Below, piece by piece: positions 1 through 6,706 of a stretch of DNA of 12,497 bases. The first letter of the stretch is position 1, and every line of letters begins with the position of its first letter. Below the pieces are notes generated by a model. It was not told where the DNA came from. It saw only the letters and a list, made by a program, of their open reading frames with translations, and did no database searches. Both the position numbers and the translations under genes were made by a program. The DNA comes from an uncultured Paraburkholderia sp. (GTDB taxonomy: Bacteria > Pseudomonadota > Gammaproteobacteria > Burkholderiales > Burkholderiaceae): contig CALFSF010000084.1 of assembly GCA_937917025.1 (NCBI GenBank), positions 1 to 12,497 of the forward strand. The letters run 5' to 3'.

Positions 1-645
1 CGCGACATGGATGAAATCGGCCTCGACGAGGCGCAACGTCTCGGCACGCGAAAGACGCGCATACGCCGGCCACGCGGTAATCGAAATCGCGATCACCGCG
101 TTGATGACACCCGGCCCGAGCGCGGCGGCGAACGCCAGTGCGAGCACGATCTTCGGAAACGCGAGCGCGACGTCGGTGATCCGCATCAGCACGTTGTCGA
201 CCCAGCCGCCAAAGAAGCCGGCCGTGGTGCCGATCAAAAGACCCACCGGTACGACGATCACCACGACCAGGATCGCGATCGAAAGCGTGAGACGCGAGCC
301 GTAAATCAGGCGCGAGAGAATGTCGCGCCCGAGCTGGTCCGTACCGAGCCAGTGGGACGCGGAACCCGGCGGCATGAGCCGGTCCGAGAGCACCTGCAGC
401 AACGGATCGTGTGGTGCGATCAGCGGGCCGATTACCGCGACGACGATCAGCATCGCGAGAATCACGAAGCCGAACACCGACAGCGGATTACCCGTAAAAC
501 GCTGCCAGCGCCGATACGCGAGGCCGAGCGCGGCCTGTTTGCGGGAAGCGGGCGTATCGGTTAGCAGCCAGCTTTTCCAGTGTCGGGGCACGGCGTTCAT
601 CGGGAATTCCGGGGTTGGCGTGGCGTGATCGGAAGGCGGCGGCAC
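1..645 (-). CDS. DppC-type ABC transporter permease, C-terminus beyond the window
   Basis: Inner-membrane permease of a peptide/nickel ABC importer; it would pair with the DppB-type protein encoded just upstream. The visible 215 residues contain a first membrane segment (about 57-77, FGFVILAMLIVVAVIGPLIA), the family signature GTDQLGRDILSRLIYG (101-116) and further hydrophobic segments at about 118-145 and 164-190. The frame leaves the window inside the cytoplasmic EAA loop (ARLSRAETLRLVEADFIHVA), which contacts the ATPase. Start is uncertain. GTG at 645 has GGAG nine bases upstream and begins 19 bases after the dppB stop, adding a proline-rich leader (VPPPSDHATPTPEFP). ATG at 600 (MNAVPRHWKSW) is the alternative, with a poorer ribosome site. 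Fourth ABC-transport-operon gene after ddpX, binding protein and dppB. Family call is firm; substrate rests on operon context. Confidence 0.9.
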   Translation of the reverse strand, partial: MPPPSDHATPTPEFPMNAVPRHWKSWLLTDTPASRKQAALGLAYRRWQRFTGNPLSVFGFVILAMLIVVAVIGPLIAPHDPLLQVLSDRLMPPGSASHWLGTDQLGRDILSRLIYGSRLTLSIAILVVVIVVPVGLLIGTTAGFFGGWVDNVLMRITDVALAFPKIVLALAFAAALGPGVINAVIAISITAWPAYARLSRAETLRLVEADFIHVA

Positions 646-664
646 GAAATGGATCTCCGGGTCA

Positions 665-1735
665 TCAGCGGGCGCGCGGATCGAACACGCGATAGAGCGC
701 GTCCGTCAGCAGGTTGAGCGCGATGAACGTGACGCCGATCACGAGCGTGCTGCCCAGCACGGCGTTCATGTCGGCGTTCAGCAGCGCGCCCGTCAGGTAC
801 GACCCGATGCCGGGCCACGCGAAGACGATCTCGGTCAGCACCGAGCCTTCCAGCAGATAGCTGTACGTGAGCGCGATCACCGTCAGAAGCGGCACGGCGA
901 TATTGCCGAACGCGTGACGCCAGATCACGCGCCGCTCGGGTAATCCCTTCGCGCGCGCGGTCGTGATGTATTCCTGGCTCAGCTGTTCGAGCATGAACGA
1001 GCGCGTCATCCGGCTCAGATACGCAACCGAGTAGTAACCGAGAATCGCCGCGGGCAGCGCGATGTGCGAGAACGCGTTGAAAAACACGTCCCACTCGCCG
1101 GCCATGATCGAGTCGATCAGCAGGCTGCCGGTGTGCGTGTCGACCATGCCGTCGAATACCGGATCGATACGCCCCGGCCCCGACACCCAGTGCAGCTTCG
1201 CGTAGAAGAGCAGCAGCCCCATCAGGCCGAGCCAGAACACGGGCACCGAACTGCCCACCAGACCCACGAAACGCGCGACGTGATCGATCCACCGGTTATG
1301 GCGCACCGCCGCGATCACGCCAAGCGGCACGCCGACCAGCACGCCGAGTATCGTCGAGATCGTCGCGAGTTCGAGCGTCGCCGGGAACCCGCGCTTGATG
1401 TCCTCGATGACGGGATGCGCGGTCAGCAGCGACATGCCGAAGTTGCCGTGCAGCACGTCGCGTGCGTAGATCAGGAACTGCACCACGAGCGGCTGGTCCA
1501 GACCCAGCTGGATACGCGCGGCCGCGTAGGCGCTCGCCGACGCGCGATCGCCGAGAATCGCCAGCACCGGATCGATCGGCACCTTGCGGCCGATCACGAA
1601 CGTGACCGCGAGCAGGCCCGTGAACGTGATCACGAGCGTCACGATCCAGCGCAAGAGACGCAGCGTCCAGCGGATACCGGCGCTTCGCGCGGCAAGCGCC
1701 CGCACGCGCGTGGAAGTAGTGACAGGGGTCGACAT
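665..1735 (-). CDS. DppB-type ABC transporter permease
   Basis: Inner-membrane permease of a peptide-type ABC importer, 356 residues, slightly longer than the roughly 310-340 usual for DppB/OppB because of an N-terminal extension of about 20 residues rich in Thr, Arg and Ala. First membrane segment is at about 28-49. Conserved features include the periplasmic LGLDQPLVVQFLIY stretch (77-90), HGNFGMSL (96-103), and membrane segments at about 123-144, 154-179, 224-240, 280-300 and 328-345. The EAA-loop motif EYITTARAKGLPERRVIWRH (255-274) docks the ATPase. WPGIGSYL (307-314) is also typical. ATG at 1735 has GGA six bases upstream. The gene lies 76 bases after the binding-protein gene, with a hairpin in the gap, and its stop is followed closely by the DppC gene. 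Peptide or D-Ala-D-Ala substrate is inferred from the neighbouring dipeptidase. Confidence 0.95.
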   Translation of the reverse strand: MSTPVTTSTRVRALAARSAGIRWTLRLLRWIVTLVITFTGLLAVTFVIGRKVPIDPVLAILGDRASASAYAAARIQLGLDQPLVVQFLIYARDVLHGNFGMSLLTAHPVIEDIKRGFPATLELATISTILGVLVGVPLGVIAAVRHNRWIDHVARFVGLVGSSVPVFWLGLMGLLLFYAKLHWVSGPGRIDPVFDGMVDTHTGSLLIDSIMAGEWDVFFNAFSHIALPAAILGYYSVAYLSRMTRSFMLEQLSQEYITTARAKGLPERRVIWRHAFGNIAVPLLTVIALTYSYLLEGSVLTEIVFAWPGIGSYLTGALLNADMNAVLGSTLVIGVTFIALNLLTDALYRVFDPRAR

Positions 1736-1764
1736 AGGGATTCCAGAGGCAAAGTGAAACGAAC

Positions 1765-1789
1765 CGGCGAAGTCATGGCGGCTTCGCCG
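1765..1789 (-). other. Intercistronic hairpin between binding-protein and permease genes
   Basis: Perfect 8-bp inverted repeat CGGCGAAG / CTTCGCCG around a 9-base loop, lying 23 bases past the binding-protein stop and 30 bases before the dppB start. No T-run follows on the minus strand, so it is not a good intrinsic terminator. Such stems after binding-protein genes often protect upstream mRNA from 3' exonucleases, giving more binding protein than permease; that role is inferred here. Confidence 0.45.
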
Positions 1790-1811
1790 TCGTACACCCT
1801 CGCCCGATACG

Positions 1812-3419
1812 TTACTGCTTCTTCAGGTCCCGATACGACACGAGGTCGTTGATCGGACCCACTTCAAGCCCCGTCACGCCCGGGCGCGCCGCCACCTGCG
1901 AGACCTGCTGGAACATGATCACGAAGGGCGAGCGGGCCAGCATCTGCTTTTGCATCGTCTGGTACATCTGCGCGCGCTTCGTCGGCGACGATTCGGCCAG
2001 CGCGGCGTTCGTCTCTTTGGTCAGTTCCGGAATGTCCCACGAATTGCGCCACGCGAGCATCTTGTAGCTCGAGTTGTCGGAGTTGTCCGGATTCCACGCG
2101 AAGCCCTGCGCGTTGCTGTGCGGATCAATGTAATCCGCCGACCATTCGCCGATATAAATGTCATGCGAGCGCGAGCGGTATTTCGCCAGCGTCTGCTTGT
2201 TGTCGCCCGGGATGATCTGAACCTTGATGCCGCCCTGCGCCAGATTCGCCTGCACCGCCTCGGCGATTTCGCTGTATGGATAGCTGTTGCGCACGTCCAT
2301 CGTCACGGAGAAACCGTTCGGAAGGCCCGCCTTCGCAAGCAGCGCCTTCGCCTTCGCGACGTCCTGCTGATAGGGATTCGAATTGAGCGCGCCGAGAAAA
2401 CCTTCCGGCAGGAACGTCTCGTGGACCTTGTACGTCGATTTGGCGATATTGGTCTGGATGCCCTTGTAGTCGATCAGCCATTTCATTGCTTCCTGGACTT
2501 CCGGCTTCGCGAGATTCGGGTTCTTGACGTTCAGTCCGAGGTACAGCAACGTCGCCTGCGGGACGGCGCTCGCGTGCGCCTTGCCCGACTTTGTCAGCGC
2601 GACGAGATCATCCGGGCTCAGGTTGCGCGCAACGTCGACGTCGCCGTTTTCAAGCAGCAGGCGCTGGCTGGATGCCTCCGGCACGTGACGCAGCACGATG
2701 CGCTTCATCGCGAGCGGCACCCGGTAGCCATCAAAGCGCTGCAGCACGATGCTGTCGTTCGCGGTCCACTTCACGAGCTTGTAGGCGCCGGAGCCGGCCT
2801 CGTTGGTACGCAGCCAGTCGTTGCCGAAGTCGTTGCCCTTCTGGTGCGACAGCAGCAACTGCTTGTCCAGCACCGAGGCCGGCCACGCGCCGAGCACGTT
2901 CAACACGAACGTCGGCGCATATTTCTGGTCGGTCGTGACGCTCACGGTGCTGTCGTCGATCTTCTTCACGTTGCGCAGCGCGTTGTCTTTGGTAAGGCCA
3001 ATACCTTGCAGCACGGCCGCCGCGCCCTTGTCGAGCAGCACCGTGCGCTGGATCGACCACGCGACGTCATCCGCGCTCAACGGGTTGCCCGAGTGGAATT
3101 TCAGGCCCGGGCGAATCTTGAACGTGAACGTCAGGCCGTCCGGACTGACGGTCCACGACTGCGCGACGTCGCCGTTGAATTTCGACGGGTCTTTCAGATC
3201 GACGCGCACGAGCCTGTCGTAGGTATTCGCCACGTACTCCTCGGGCACCAGTTCGTACACCTCGCCCGGATCGAGCGTGGTGAACTCGTCGAGGAACGTG
3301 GCCATCACGAACATGTCTTTCGGCGTCGCGGCCGCCGCGGGACCCGCTGCCGTCACCGACACCGCGAGGACAGAAGCCACTGCCGCCGCTGCCAGCGCAT
3401 TGCGCAAAACCATTTTCAT
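1812..3419 (-). CDS. Periplasmic solute-binding protein, peptide/nickel ABC family (SBP_bac_5), DppA/DdpA-like
   Basis: Periplasmic receptor, 535 residues, delivering ligand to the DppB/DppC-type permeases. A Sec signal peptide is clear: MKMVLRNA, a hydrophobic core rich in Ala/Val, and a probable cut after AGPAAA (near 30-31). There is no lipobox cysteine. The family signature runs from AQSWTVSPDGLTFTFKIRPG (86-105) through GNPLSADDVAWSIQR (111-125). Other typical elements are GSGAYKLVKW (209-218), LGLNVKNPNL (294-303) and GEWSADYIDP (424-433); the acidic residues D428 and D432 sit where DppA uses an Asp to hold the peptide amino group. ATG at 3419 has GGAG five bases upstream; a second ATG lies two codons in. 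Placement 65 bases after the dipeptidase mirrors ddpX-ddpA of E. coli. D-Ala-D-Ala or a wall peptide is therefore the favoured ligand, though the family also binds other peptides and oligosaccharides. Confidence 0.93.
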   Translation of the reverse strand: MKMVLRNALAAAAVASVLAVSVTAAGPAAAATPKDMFVMATFLDEFTTLDPGEVYELVPEEYVANTYDRLVRVDLKDPSKFNGDVAQSWTVSPDGLTFTFKIRPGLKFHSGNPLSADDVAWSIQRTVLLDKGAAAVLQGIGLTKDNALRNVKKIDDSTVSVTTDQKYAPTFVLNVLGAWPASVLDKQLLLSHQKGNDFGNDWLRTNEAGSGAYKLVKWTANDSIVLQRFDGYRVPLAMKRIVLRHVPEASSQRLLLENGDVDVARNLSPDDLVALTKSGKAHASAVPQATLLYLGLNVKNPNLAKPEVQEAMKWLIDYKGIQTNIAKSTYKVHETFLPEGFLGALNSNPYQQDVAKAKALLAKAGLPNGFSVTMDVRNSYPYSEIAEAVQANLAQGGIKVQIIPGDNKQTLAKYRSRSHDIYIGEWSADYIDPHSNAQGFAWNPDNSDNSSYKMLAWRNSWDIPELTKETNAALAESSPTKRAQMYQTMQKQMLARSPFVIMFQQVSQVAARPGVTGLEVGPINDLVSYRDLKKQ

Positions 3420-3484
3420 ACTCGCTCCGTAAGAGATGTTGGAGAGTCTTCAGGCGAACCGCGGATGCTGCAAACCGGCACGCG

Positions 3485-4051
3485 CTACATGAGACGCAAC
3501 GGGCCGCTCTCGCTGTTATCGATCAGCCGCAGCGAACGGGAACCGGGCAGCTCGTAATGCCACCATTCGCTCTTGATGTGCGTGAAGCCCGCCGCATGCA
3601 TCACGCCCAGCAGCAGCAGGCGGTTGCGCTGCACATGCTCGGGCAGACCGGGATGAAAGTGTCCGGATTCGACGGTCATCGCATCGAAGCCGGTGCCCAT
3701 GTCGAGCGCGTTGCCGCTCGCGTCGACCAGCGTCAGGTCGATCGCCGTGCCGCGGCTGTGGTTCGAGCCGCGGCCCAGATCGGCGATATAAGCCGGATCG
3801 GGCAGGAAGTCCCACAGTACCTGCTGCGCCTCGGGCGGCCGGTACGCGTCGAAAATCCTCAGCTTCATGCTGACGGTCCGCGCGATTTCGACGGCCTTGC
3901 GCAAACCCGCTTCGGCAGGCGTGAGCAGCAGGCAATGCGCGGCCTTGTAGATCGGCTTGCCGGTCAGGTTGCGGTCCGTCGCGTAGACGAGGTCGATGTC
4001 GACGTCGTGCGTTTCGGGCGTGATGGAGATCAGTCGATGGGCTTCTGTCAT
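3485..4051 (-). CDS. ddpX: D-alanyl-D-alanine dipeptidase, DdpX/VanX family (peptidase M15D)
   Basis: Zinc dipeptidase that cleaves D-Ala-D-Ala to two D-Ala. It is 188 residues, close to E. coli DdpX (193) and VanX (202). All key residues are visible with VanX spacing: Zn ligands H98 and D105 in SNHSRGTAIDLTL, catalytic E162 and Zn ligand H165 in EWWHYE, and the transition-state arginine R71 in FDAYRPPEAQ. No signal peptide is seen, so it should be cytoplasmic and act after import. ATG at 4051 gives the family-like N-terminus MTEAHRLISITPETHDVDID. The frame stays open to 4180, but that extension would overlap the end of the upstream regulator gene and has no family resemblance. The ribosome site before 4051 is weak. 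The gene lies 43 bases downstream of the RpiR-type regulator and 65 bases upstream of the binding-protein gene. The setting indicates nutrient use or wall recycling; no vanH/vanA-type resistance genes are present. Confidence 0.93.
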   Translation of the reverse strand: MTEAHRLISITPETHDVDIDLVYATDRNLTGKPIYKAAHCLLLTPAEAGLRKAVEIARTVSMKLRIFDAYRPPEAQQVLWDFLPDPAYIADLGRGSNHSRGTAIDLTLVDASGNALDMGTGFDAMTVESGHFHPGLPEHVQRNRLLLLGVMHAAGFTHIKSEWWHYELPGSRSLRLIDNSESGPLRLM

Positions 4052-4094
4052 TGGATGCGCGTGAATGGTTTCGGCCTGAACATGGCAAAACGGG

Positions 4095-5027
4095 CTAAAG
4101 GTCGAACTGATCGAGCTCGCGCTGCAATTCACGATTGCGCGCGACGCGTTCGTCGATTGCCGGGCCGAGCCGCTCGACAACCGACGTGATCAACAGGTTG
4201 AAGAGGCAGGTCAGCGGCGCGAGCGAATCCCAGAACTGGCCGACGTCGGTCTTGACCTGCAGCAGGTCGCACGGAAAATCGCGCGCCCACGGGCAGTACA
4301 GATCGGTGACGAGCGCGAACGGCAAGCCGCGCCGCGTGGCCGCCTCGCAGTAGCTGCGCGCGATGCGCGAGTAAGCGCGGATATCGGTGATGACAAGATA
4401 CGGCGCCGCAAAGCCGGAGTTGAGCGAATCGACGTACGAGCCTGACATCCCGTCCGAATAGAACACGCGCGCGCGGATGTATTCGAGGTAGCTCGAAAAC
4501 GCGTTGCTGATACCGCGCGTCGACTGGATGCCGAGGATGTACACCGCGTCGGCGGTCGCGAGGCGCCCGGCGATGCGCGCGAACGCGGGCGTCTGCGCAA
4601 GCTGGTAGACGTACTGGAGCGCGTCGAGCTCGAGATCGAGGGAGCGCCCGAGCGTGCTGCCCGCGCCCTCCCCGCTCGCCGCGCCGTCGGGTCTGGCCGC
4701 CGGCGCCTGCGGCCGGGCGTCGCGCGTCTGACCCGCGAGCCGGCGATATTCCTCCAGCCGGTCCGTGATCATCCACGGACGCTCCTGCACGCCACGCAGT
4801 TCGCGCTTGAGGTCGTCCAGGTTGCGATAGCCGATGCTGCGCAGGAAGCGCCCCACCGAAATGCCGCTGGTGCAGGTCTGCCGCGCGATCTGGTCGGCGG
4901 TTTCGAGCCCCAGCCGCTCCAGGTTCGCCAGCATGTAGCTCGCGATACGCTTCGCGGTCGGGGTGAGTCCGGCGTAACGCGATTCGACAGTCTGTGCAAA
5001 CGCGCTCGGCATCGTGGCTGGCGACAT
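4095..5027 (-). CDS. RpiR/MurR-family transcriptional regulator (HTH + divergent SIS domain)
   Basis: DNA-binding regulator, 310 residues, first gene of the ddp-like operon and probably its controller. The N-terminal RpiR-type HTH spans about 12-88; the helix-turn-helix is near 44-68 (TADQIARQTCTSGISVGRFL, then RSIGY). A low-complexity linker rich in Ala, Gly, Pro and Arg covers about 101-124. A SIS-like domain spans about 148-285: strand VYILGIQSTRGISNAF (162-177), then LVITDIRAYSRIARSYCEAA (211-230) and PFALVTDLYCPWA (236-248). The S-x-S-G-x-T phosphate-binding loop of classical SIS domains is replaced by TDIRAYSR, so the ligand may not be an ordinary sugar phosphate. The stop lies 43 bases before ddpX. 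ATG at 5027 was chosen; ATG at 5012 is possible, and neither has a strong ribosome site. Repeated motifs in the upstream region may be its operators. Confidence 0.92.
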   Translation of the reverse strand: MSPATMPSAFAQTVESRYAGLTPTAKRIASYMLANLERLGLETADQIARQTCTSGISVGRFLRSIGYRNLDDLKRELRGVQERPWMITDRLEEYRRLAGQTRDARPQAPAARPDGAASGEGAGSTLGRSLDLELDALQYVYQLAQTPAFARIAGRLATADAVYILGIQSTRGISNAFSSYLEYIRARVFYSDGMSGSYVDSLNSGFAAPYLVITDIRAYSRIARSYCEAATRRGLPFALVTDLYCPWARDFPCDLLQVKTDVGQFWDSLAPLTCLFNLLITSVVERLGPAIDERVARNRELQRELDQFDL

Positions 5028-5030
5028 GGG

Positions 5031-5045
5031 TTAGTTATCTGTCAT
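5031..5045. repeat. Proximal copy of 15-bp direct repeat, possible operator
   Basis: TTAGTTATCTGTCAT, directly abutting the start codon of the RpiR-type gene (three bases away). It matches TTAGTTATATGTCAT at 5233-5247 in 14 of 15 positions, in the same orientation. Its position within the leader suits a repressor site. Binding by the RpiR-type protein is inferred. Confidence 0.55.
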
Positions 5046-5117
5046 TCTTTTCTCGATTGACATCCATCTGACAAAACCAATAAAGTCAGCGCCAGCTTAA
5101 AAAATCAATCGAAAAGA
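5046..5117. repeat. Interrupted inverted repeat upstream of rpiR-type gene
   Basis: The arm at 5046-5060 (TCTTTTCTCGATTGA) is mirrored by TCAATCGAAAAGA at 5105-5117. The reverse complement of the second arm equals the first apart from a two-base TC insertion. The arms enclose 44 bases that include TGACA at 5058-5062 and again at 5069-5073, one helical turn apart. The distal arm overlaps the candidate -35 box. This is a plausible additional protein-binding arrangement; function unknown. Confidence 0.4.
5080..5108 (-). promoter_or_regulatory. Possible promoter for the rpiR-ddp operon
   Basis: On the minus strand, TTGATT (5108-5103) could serve as a -35 box, with CTTTAT (5085-5080) 17 bases on, or TTTATT at 18 bases, as a -10 box. 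The -10 match is only 3-4 of 6, and the call rests partly on its place in an AT-rich stretch 53-81 bases before the start codon. Confidence 0.3.
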
Positions 5118-5232
5118 GCAACCTGATAGCGTGCCGCGTTGCCACCTGTCTTTCGGCCATATCGACACTGTGCAAATAGCCCGCCGGACCGGACGCCGGT
5201 TACGCCGAGGCCTCTTCCTGTTCTGGGGGCAT

Positions 5233-5257
5233 TTAGTTATATGTCATCGTATAACTA
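5233..5257. promoter_or_regulatory. Distal repeat copy within a near-perfect 24-bp palindrome, candidate operator
   Basis: The second 15-bp repeat copy (5233-5247) overlaps a dyad with arms TAGTTATATG (5234-5243) and CGTATAACTA (5248-5257) around the spacer TCAT. Reverse-complementing the right arm gives TAGTTATACG, so 9 of 10 positions match. Size and symmetry suit a dimeric regulator. It lies about 207 bp from the RpiR-type start codon and 390 bp from dctP, so either operon could be its target; the shared motif beside rpiR favours the RpiR-type protein. Confidence 0.5.
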
Positions 5258-5395
5258 TCTAACGAACTGAAATATTGGTGACCGGGCCGGCGCTCGCGCC
5301 TTACGGCGCCGGGCAGCACCCCGTTTTGCCGGATTCTCGCGGGCGAAACAGGAACACGGCACGAGCGCGCTCCCAGCGCGTTCGCTCACGGCCTA

Positions 5396-5409
5396 CGGGT
5401 AATTACCCG
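5396..5409. promoter_or_regulatory. Perfect 14-bp palindrome upstream of dctP, candidate operator
   Basis: CGGGTAATTACCCG is an uninterrupted perfect palindrome 237 bases before dctP. It does not resemble the TTAGTTAT repeats on the rpiR side, so it may bind a different regulator that serves the TRAP operon. No regulator candidate for it is encoded next to the TRAP genes. Confidence 0.4.
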
Positions 5410-5576
5410 GTGTACATCCTGTGTCTCATATAGATAGACTCTCGCGGTCATAGGACAACATACAAATCCACCCAGCTTTTTGCCTCGGGCAAGGCCGGAT
5501 GGCCGAATGACCGGAGACCACGCCATCTCCAGCGCCCACATTCCCGGTGGCGACTGGTCGAGGAAACGACGGTGGG

Positions 5577-5597
5577 GATACGGGCAACGACCGTATC
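5577..5597 (+). other. Hairpin in the dctP leader
   Basis: Perfect 7-bp stem GATACGG / CCGTATC with loop GCAACGA, ending 48 bases before the dctP start. If transcription begins upstream of it, the mRNA leader would carry a small stem-loop. It does not cover the ribosome site AGAGGA at 5631-5636 and no riboswitch class is recognised. Confidence 0.3.
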
Positions 5598-5645
5598 GCA
5601 GCATTCGCAATCGATCGATGGTTTATTTTCAGAGGAAATAGCGCG

Positions 5646-6638
5646 ATGAAAAACAACTTTAACCTTTCCCGTATTTCGATGATGGCCGCCGCGTCGGTGC
5701 TGGCCCTGAGCACCGGTACCGCACAGGCACGCGTGTTCCGCTCGGCCGACGTGCATGGCGACACGTTCCCGACCAACATGGCCGTGAAGTTCATGGGCGA
5801 CGAGATCTCGAAGGCGACCAACGGCAAGGATTCCGTGAAGGTCTTCGGCAACAGCTCGCTCGGCTCTGAAAACGACACGATCGACCAGGTCCGTATCGGC
5901 GCGCTCGACATGACCCGCGCGAACGGCGCGGCGTTCAACGAGATCGTGCCGGAATCGATGATCCCGTCGCTGCCGTTCCTGTTCCGCGACATCAACCATT
6001 TCCGCAAGGCGATGTACGGCCCGGCCGGCCAGCAGATCCTCGACGCCTTCAAGGCGAAGGGCTTGATCGCGCTGACCTTCTATGAAAGCGGCGCGCGCTC
6101 GATGTACGCGAAGAAGGCGATCCATTCGCCGGCCGACATGAAGGGCCTCAAGGTCCGCGTCCAGCCGTCCGACCTGATGGTCGACGAAATCCGCGCGATG
6201 GGCGGCACGCCGACGCCGATGCCGTTCGCCGAGGTCTACACGGGCCTGAAGACGGGTCTCGTCGATGCCGCGGAGAACAACCTGCCCTCCTACGACGAAA
6301 CCAAGCACTTCGAAGTCGCGCAGGTGTATTCGGAAACCCAGCACGCGATGACGCCGGAAGTTCTCGTGTTCTCGAAGAAGGTCTGGGACACGCTGACGCC
6401 GCAGGAACAGGCCATCATCAAGAAGGCCGCGGATGACTCGGTGCCCTACTACGAGAAGCTGTGGACGGCGCGTGAAGCCGACGCCGCGAAGACCGTGACG
6501 AAGGGTGGCGCGACGATCGTTCCGTCTGCGCAGATCGATCGCGCGGCGTTCGTGAAGGCGATGCAGCCGGTCTGGGCCAAGTACGAAAGAACGCCGCAGA
6601 TGAAGCAGATCGTCGACGAAATCCAGGCAGTCAAGTAA
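5646..6638 (+). CDS. dctP: TRAP transporter solute-binding protein, DctP family
   Basis: Periplasmic receptor of a TRAP transporter, 330 residues. The Sec signal peptide is clear: MKNNFNLSR, then a hydrophobic stretch MMAAASVLALSTGTAQA, with a probable cut before RVFRSADVHG. DctP hallmarks follow: GSLGSENDTIDQVRIGALDM-type region, PSLPFLFRD, PADMKGLKVRVQPS with the conserved carboxylate-binding arginine at R171, and GLKTGLVDAAENNLPSY with N211/N212. ATG at 5646 was chosen because AGAGGA lies nine bases upstream and it exposes the signal peptide; the frame is open upstream to a GTG at 5547, but that would bury the signal. The protein belongs to the general sugar-acid/organic-acid receptor type. 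A uronate-like ligand is plausible by resemblance but unproven. First gene of the dctPQM operon, separated from dctQ by a 144-base gap with a strong hairpin. Confidence 0.94.
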   Translation: MKNNFNLSRISMMAAASVLALSTGTAQARVFRSADVHGDTFPTNMAVKFMGDEISKATNGKDSVKVFGNSSLGSENDTIDQVRIGALDMTRANGAAFNEIVPESMIPSLPFLFRDINHFRKAMYGPAGQQILDAFKAKGLIALTFYESGARSMYAKKAIHSPADMKGLKVRVQPSDLMVDEIRAMGGTPTPMPFAEVYTGLKTGLVDAAENNLPSYDETKHFEVAQVYSETQHAMTPEVLVFSKKVWDTLTPQEQAIIKKAADDSVPYYEKLWTAREADAAKTVTKGGATIVPSAQIDRAAFVKAMQPVWAKYERTPQMKQIVDEIQAVK

Positions 6639-6706
6639 GTCTCACCCCGCGGGTCATGGCGCAATGTCCGGCAGCGTGTTCCGCCGGCATATCGCCGCAA
6701 GCATTT

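Larger units (their letters stand above)
5028..5645. promoter_or_regulatory. Divergent control region between the ddp-like and TRAP operons
   Basis: A 618-bp stretch with no credible gene. The parts nearest rpiR (5028-5118) and around 5231-5275 are clearly AT-richer than the coding DNA and contain repeated and palindromic motifs described separately. The centre (5119-5230) and 5281-5395 are GC-rich; the latter has a 7-bp stem CCGGCGC / GCGCCGG (5287-5293 and 5306-5312). The dctP-proximal part contains the palindrome at 5396-5409, the sequence GGTCATAGGACAACATAC (5446-5463, an imperfect dyad GTC-ATAG-GAC of the kind GntR proteins often bind) and a leader hairpin. Both operons must start here, but transcription start sites cannot be fixed by eye. 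Confidence 0.75.

Noticed and set aside
1950..3557. A 535-codon open frame on the plus strand opposite the ABC receptor gene
   Set aside because: Its translation is Arg/His/Val-rich with no recognisable domain; it mirrors the receptor gene's GC-rich third positions. The receptor on the other strand has a signal peptide and family motifs.
3485..4051. Glycopeptide (vancomycin) resistance gene vanX
   Set aside because: No vanH, vanA/B ligase or two-component genes are nearby; the binding protein and permeases point to a ddp nutrient operon.
4052..4180. 43-residue N-terminal extension of DdpX
   Set aside because: It overlaps the end of the regulator gene and does not resemble the family; the start at 4051 gives the expected length.
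5547..5645. 33-residue extension of DctP from a GTG
   Set aside because: It would place the signal peptide internally; a good ribosome site precedes ATG 5646.
5028..5645. Small RNA, riboswitch or mobile element remnant in the long intergenic region
   Set aside because: No recognisable riboswitch core, tRNA shape, terminal inverted repeats or transposase remnant; the repeats look like operators.
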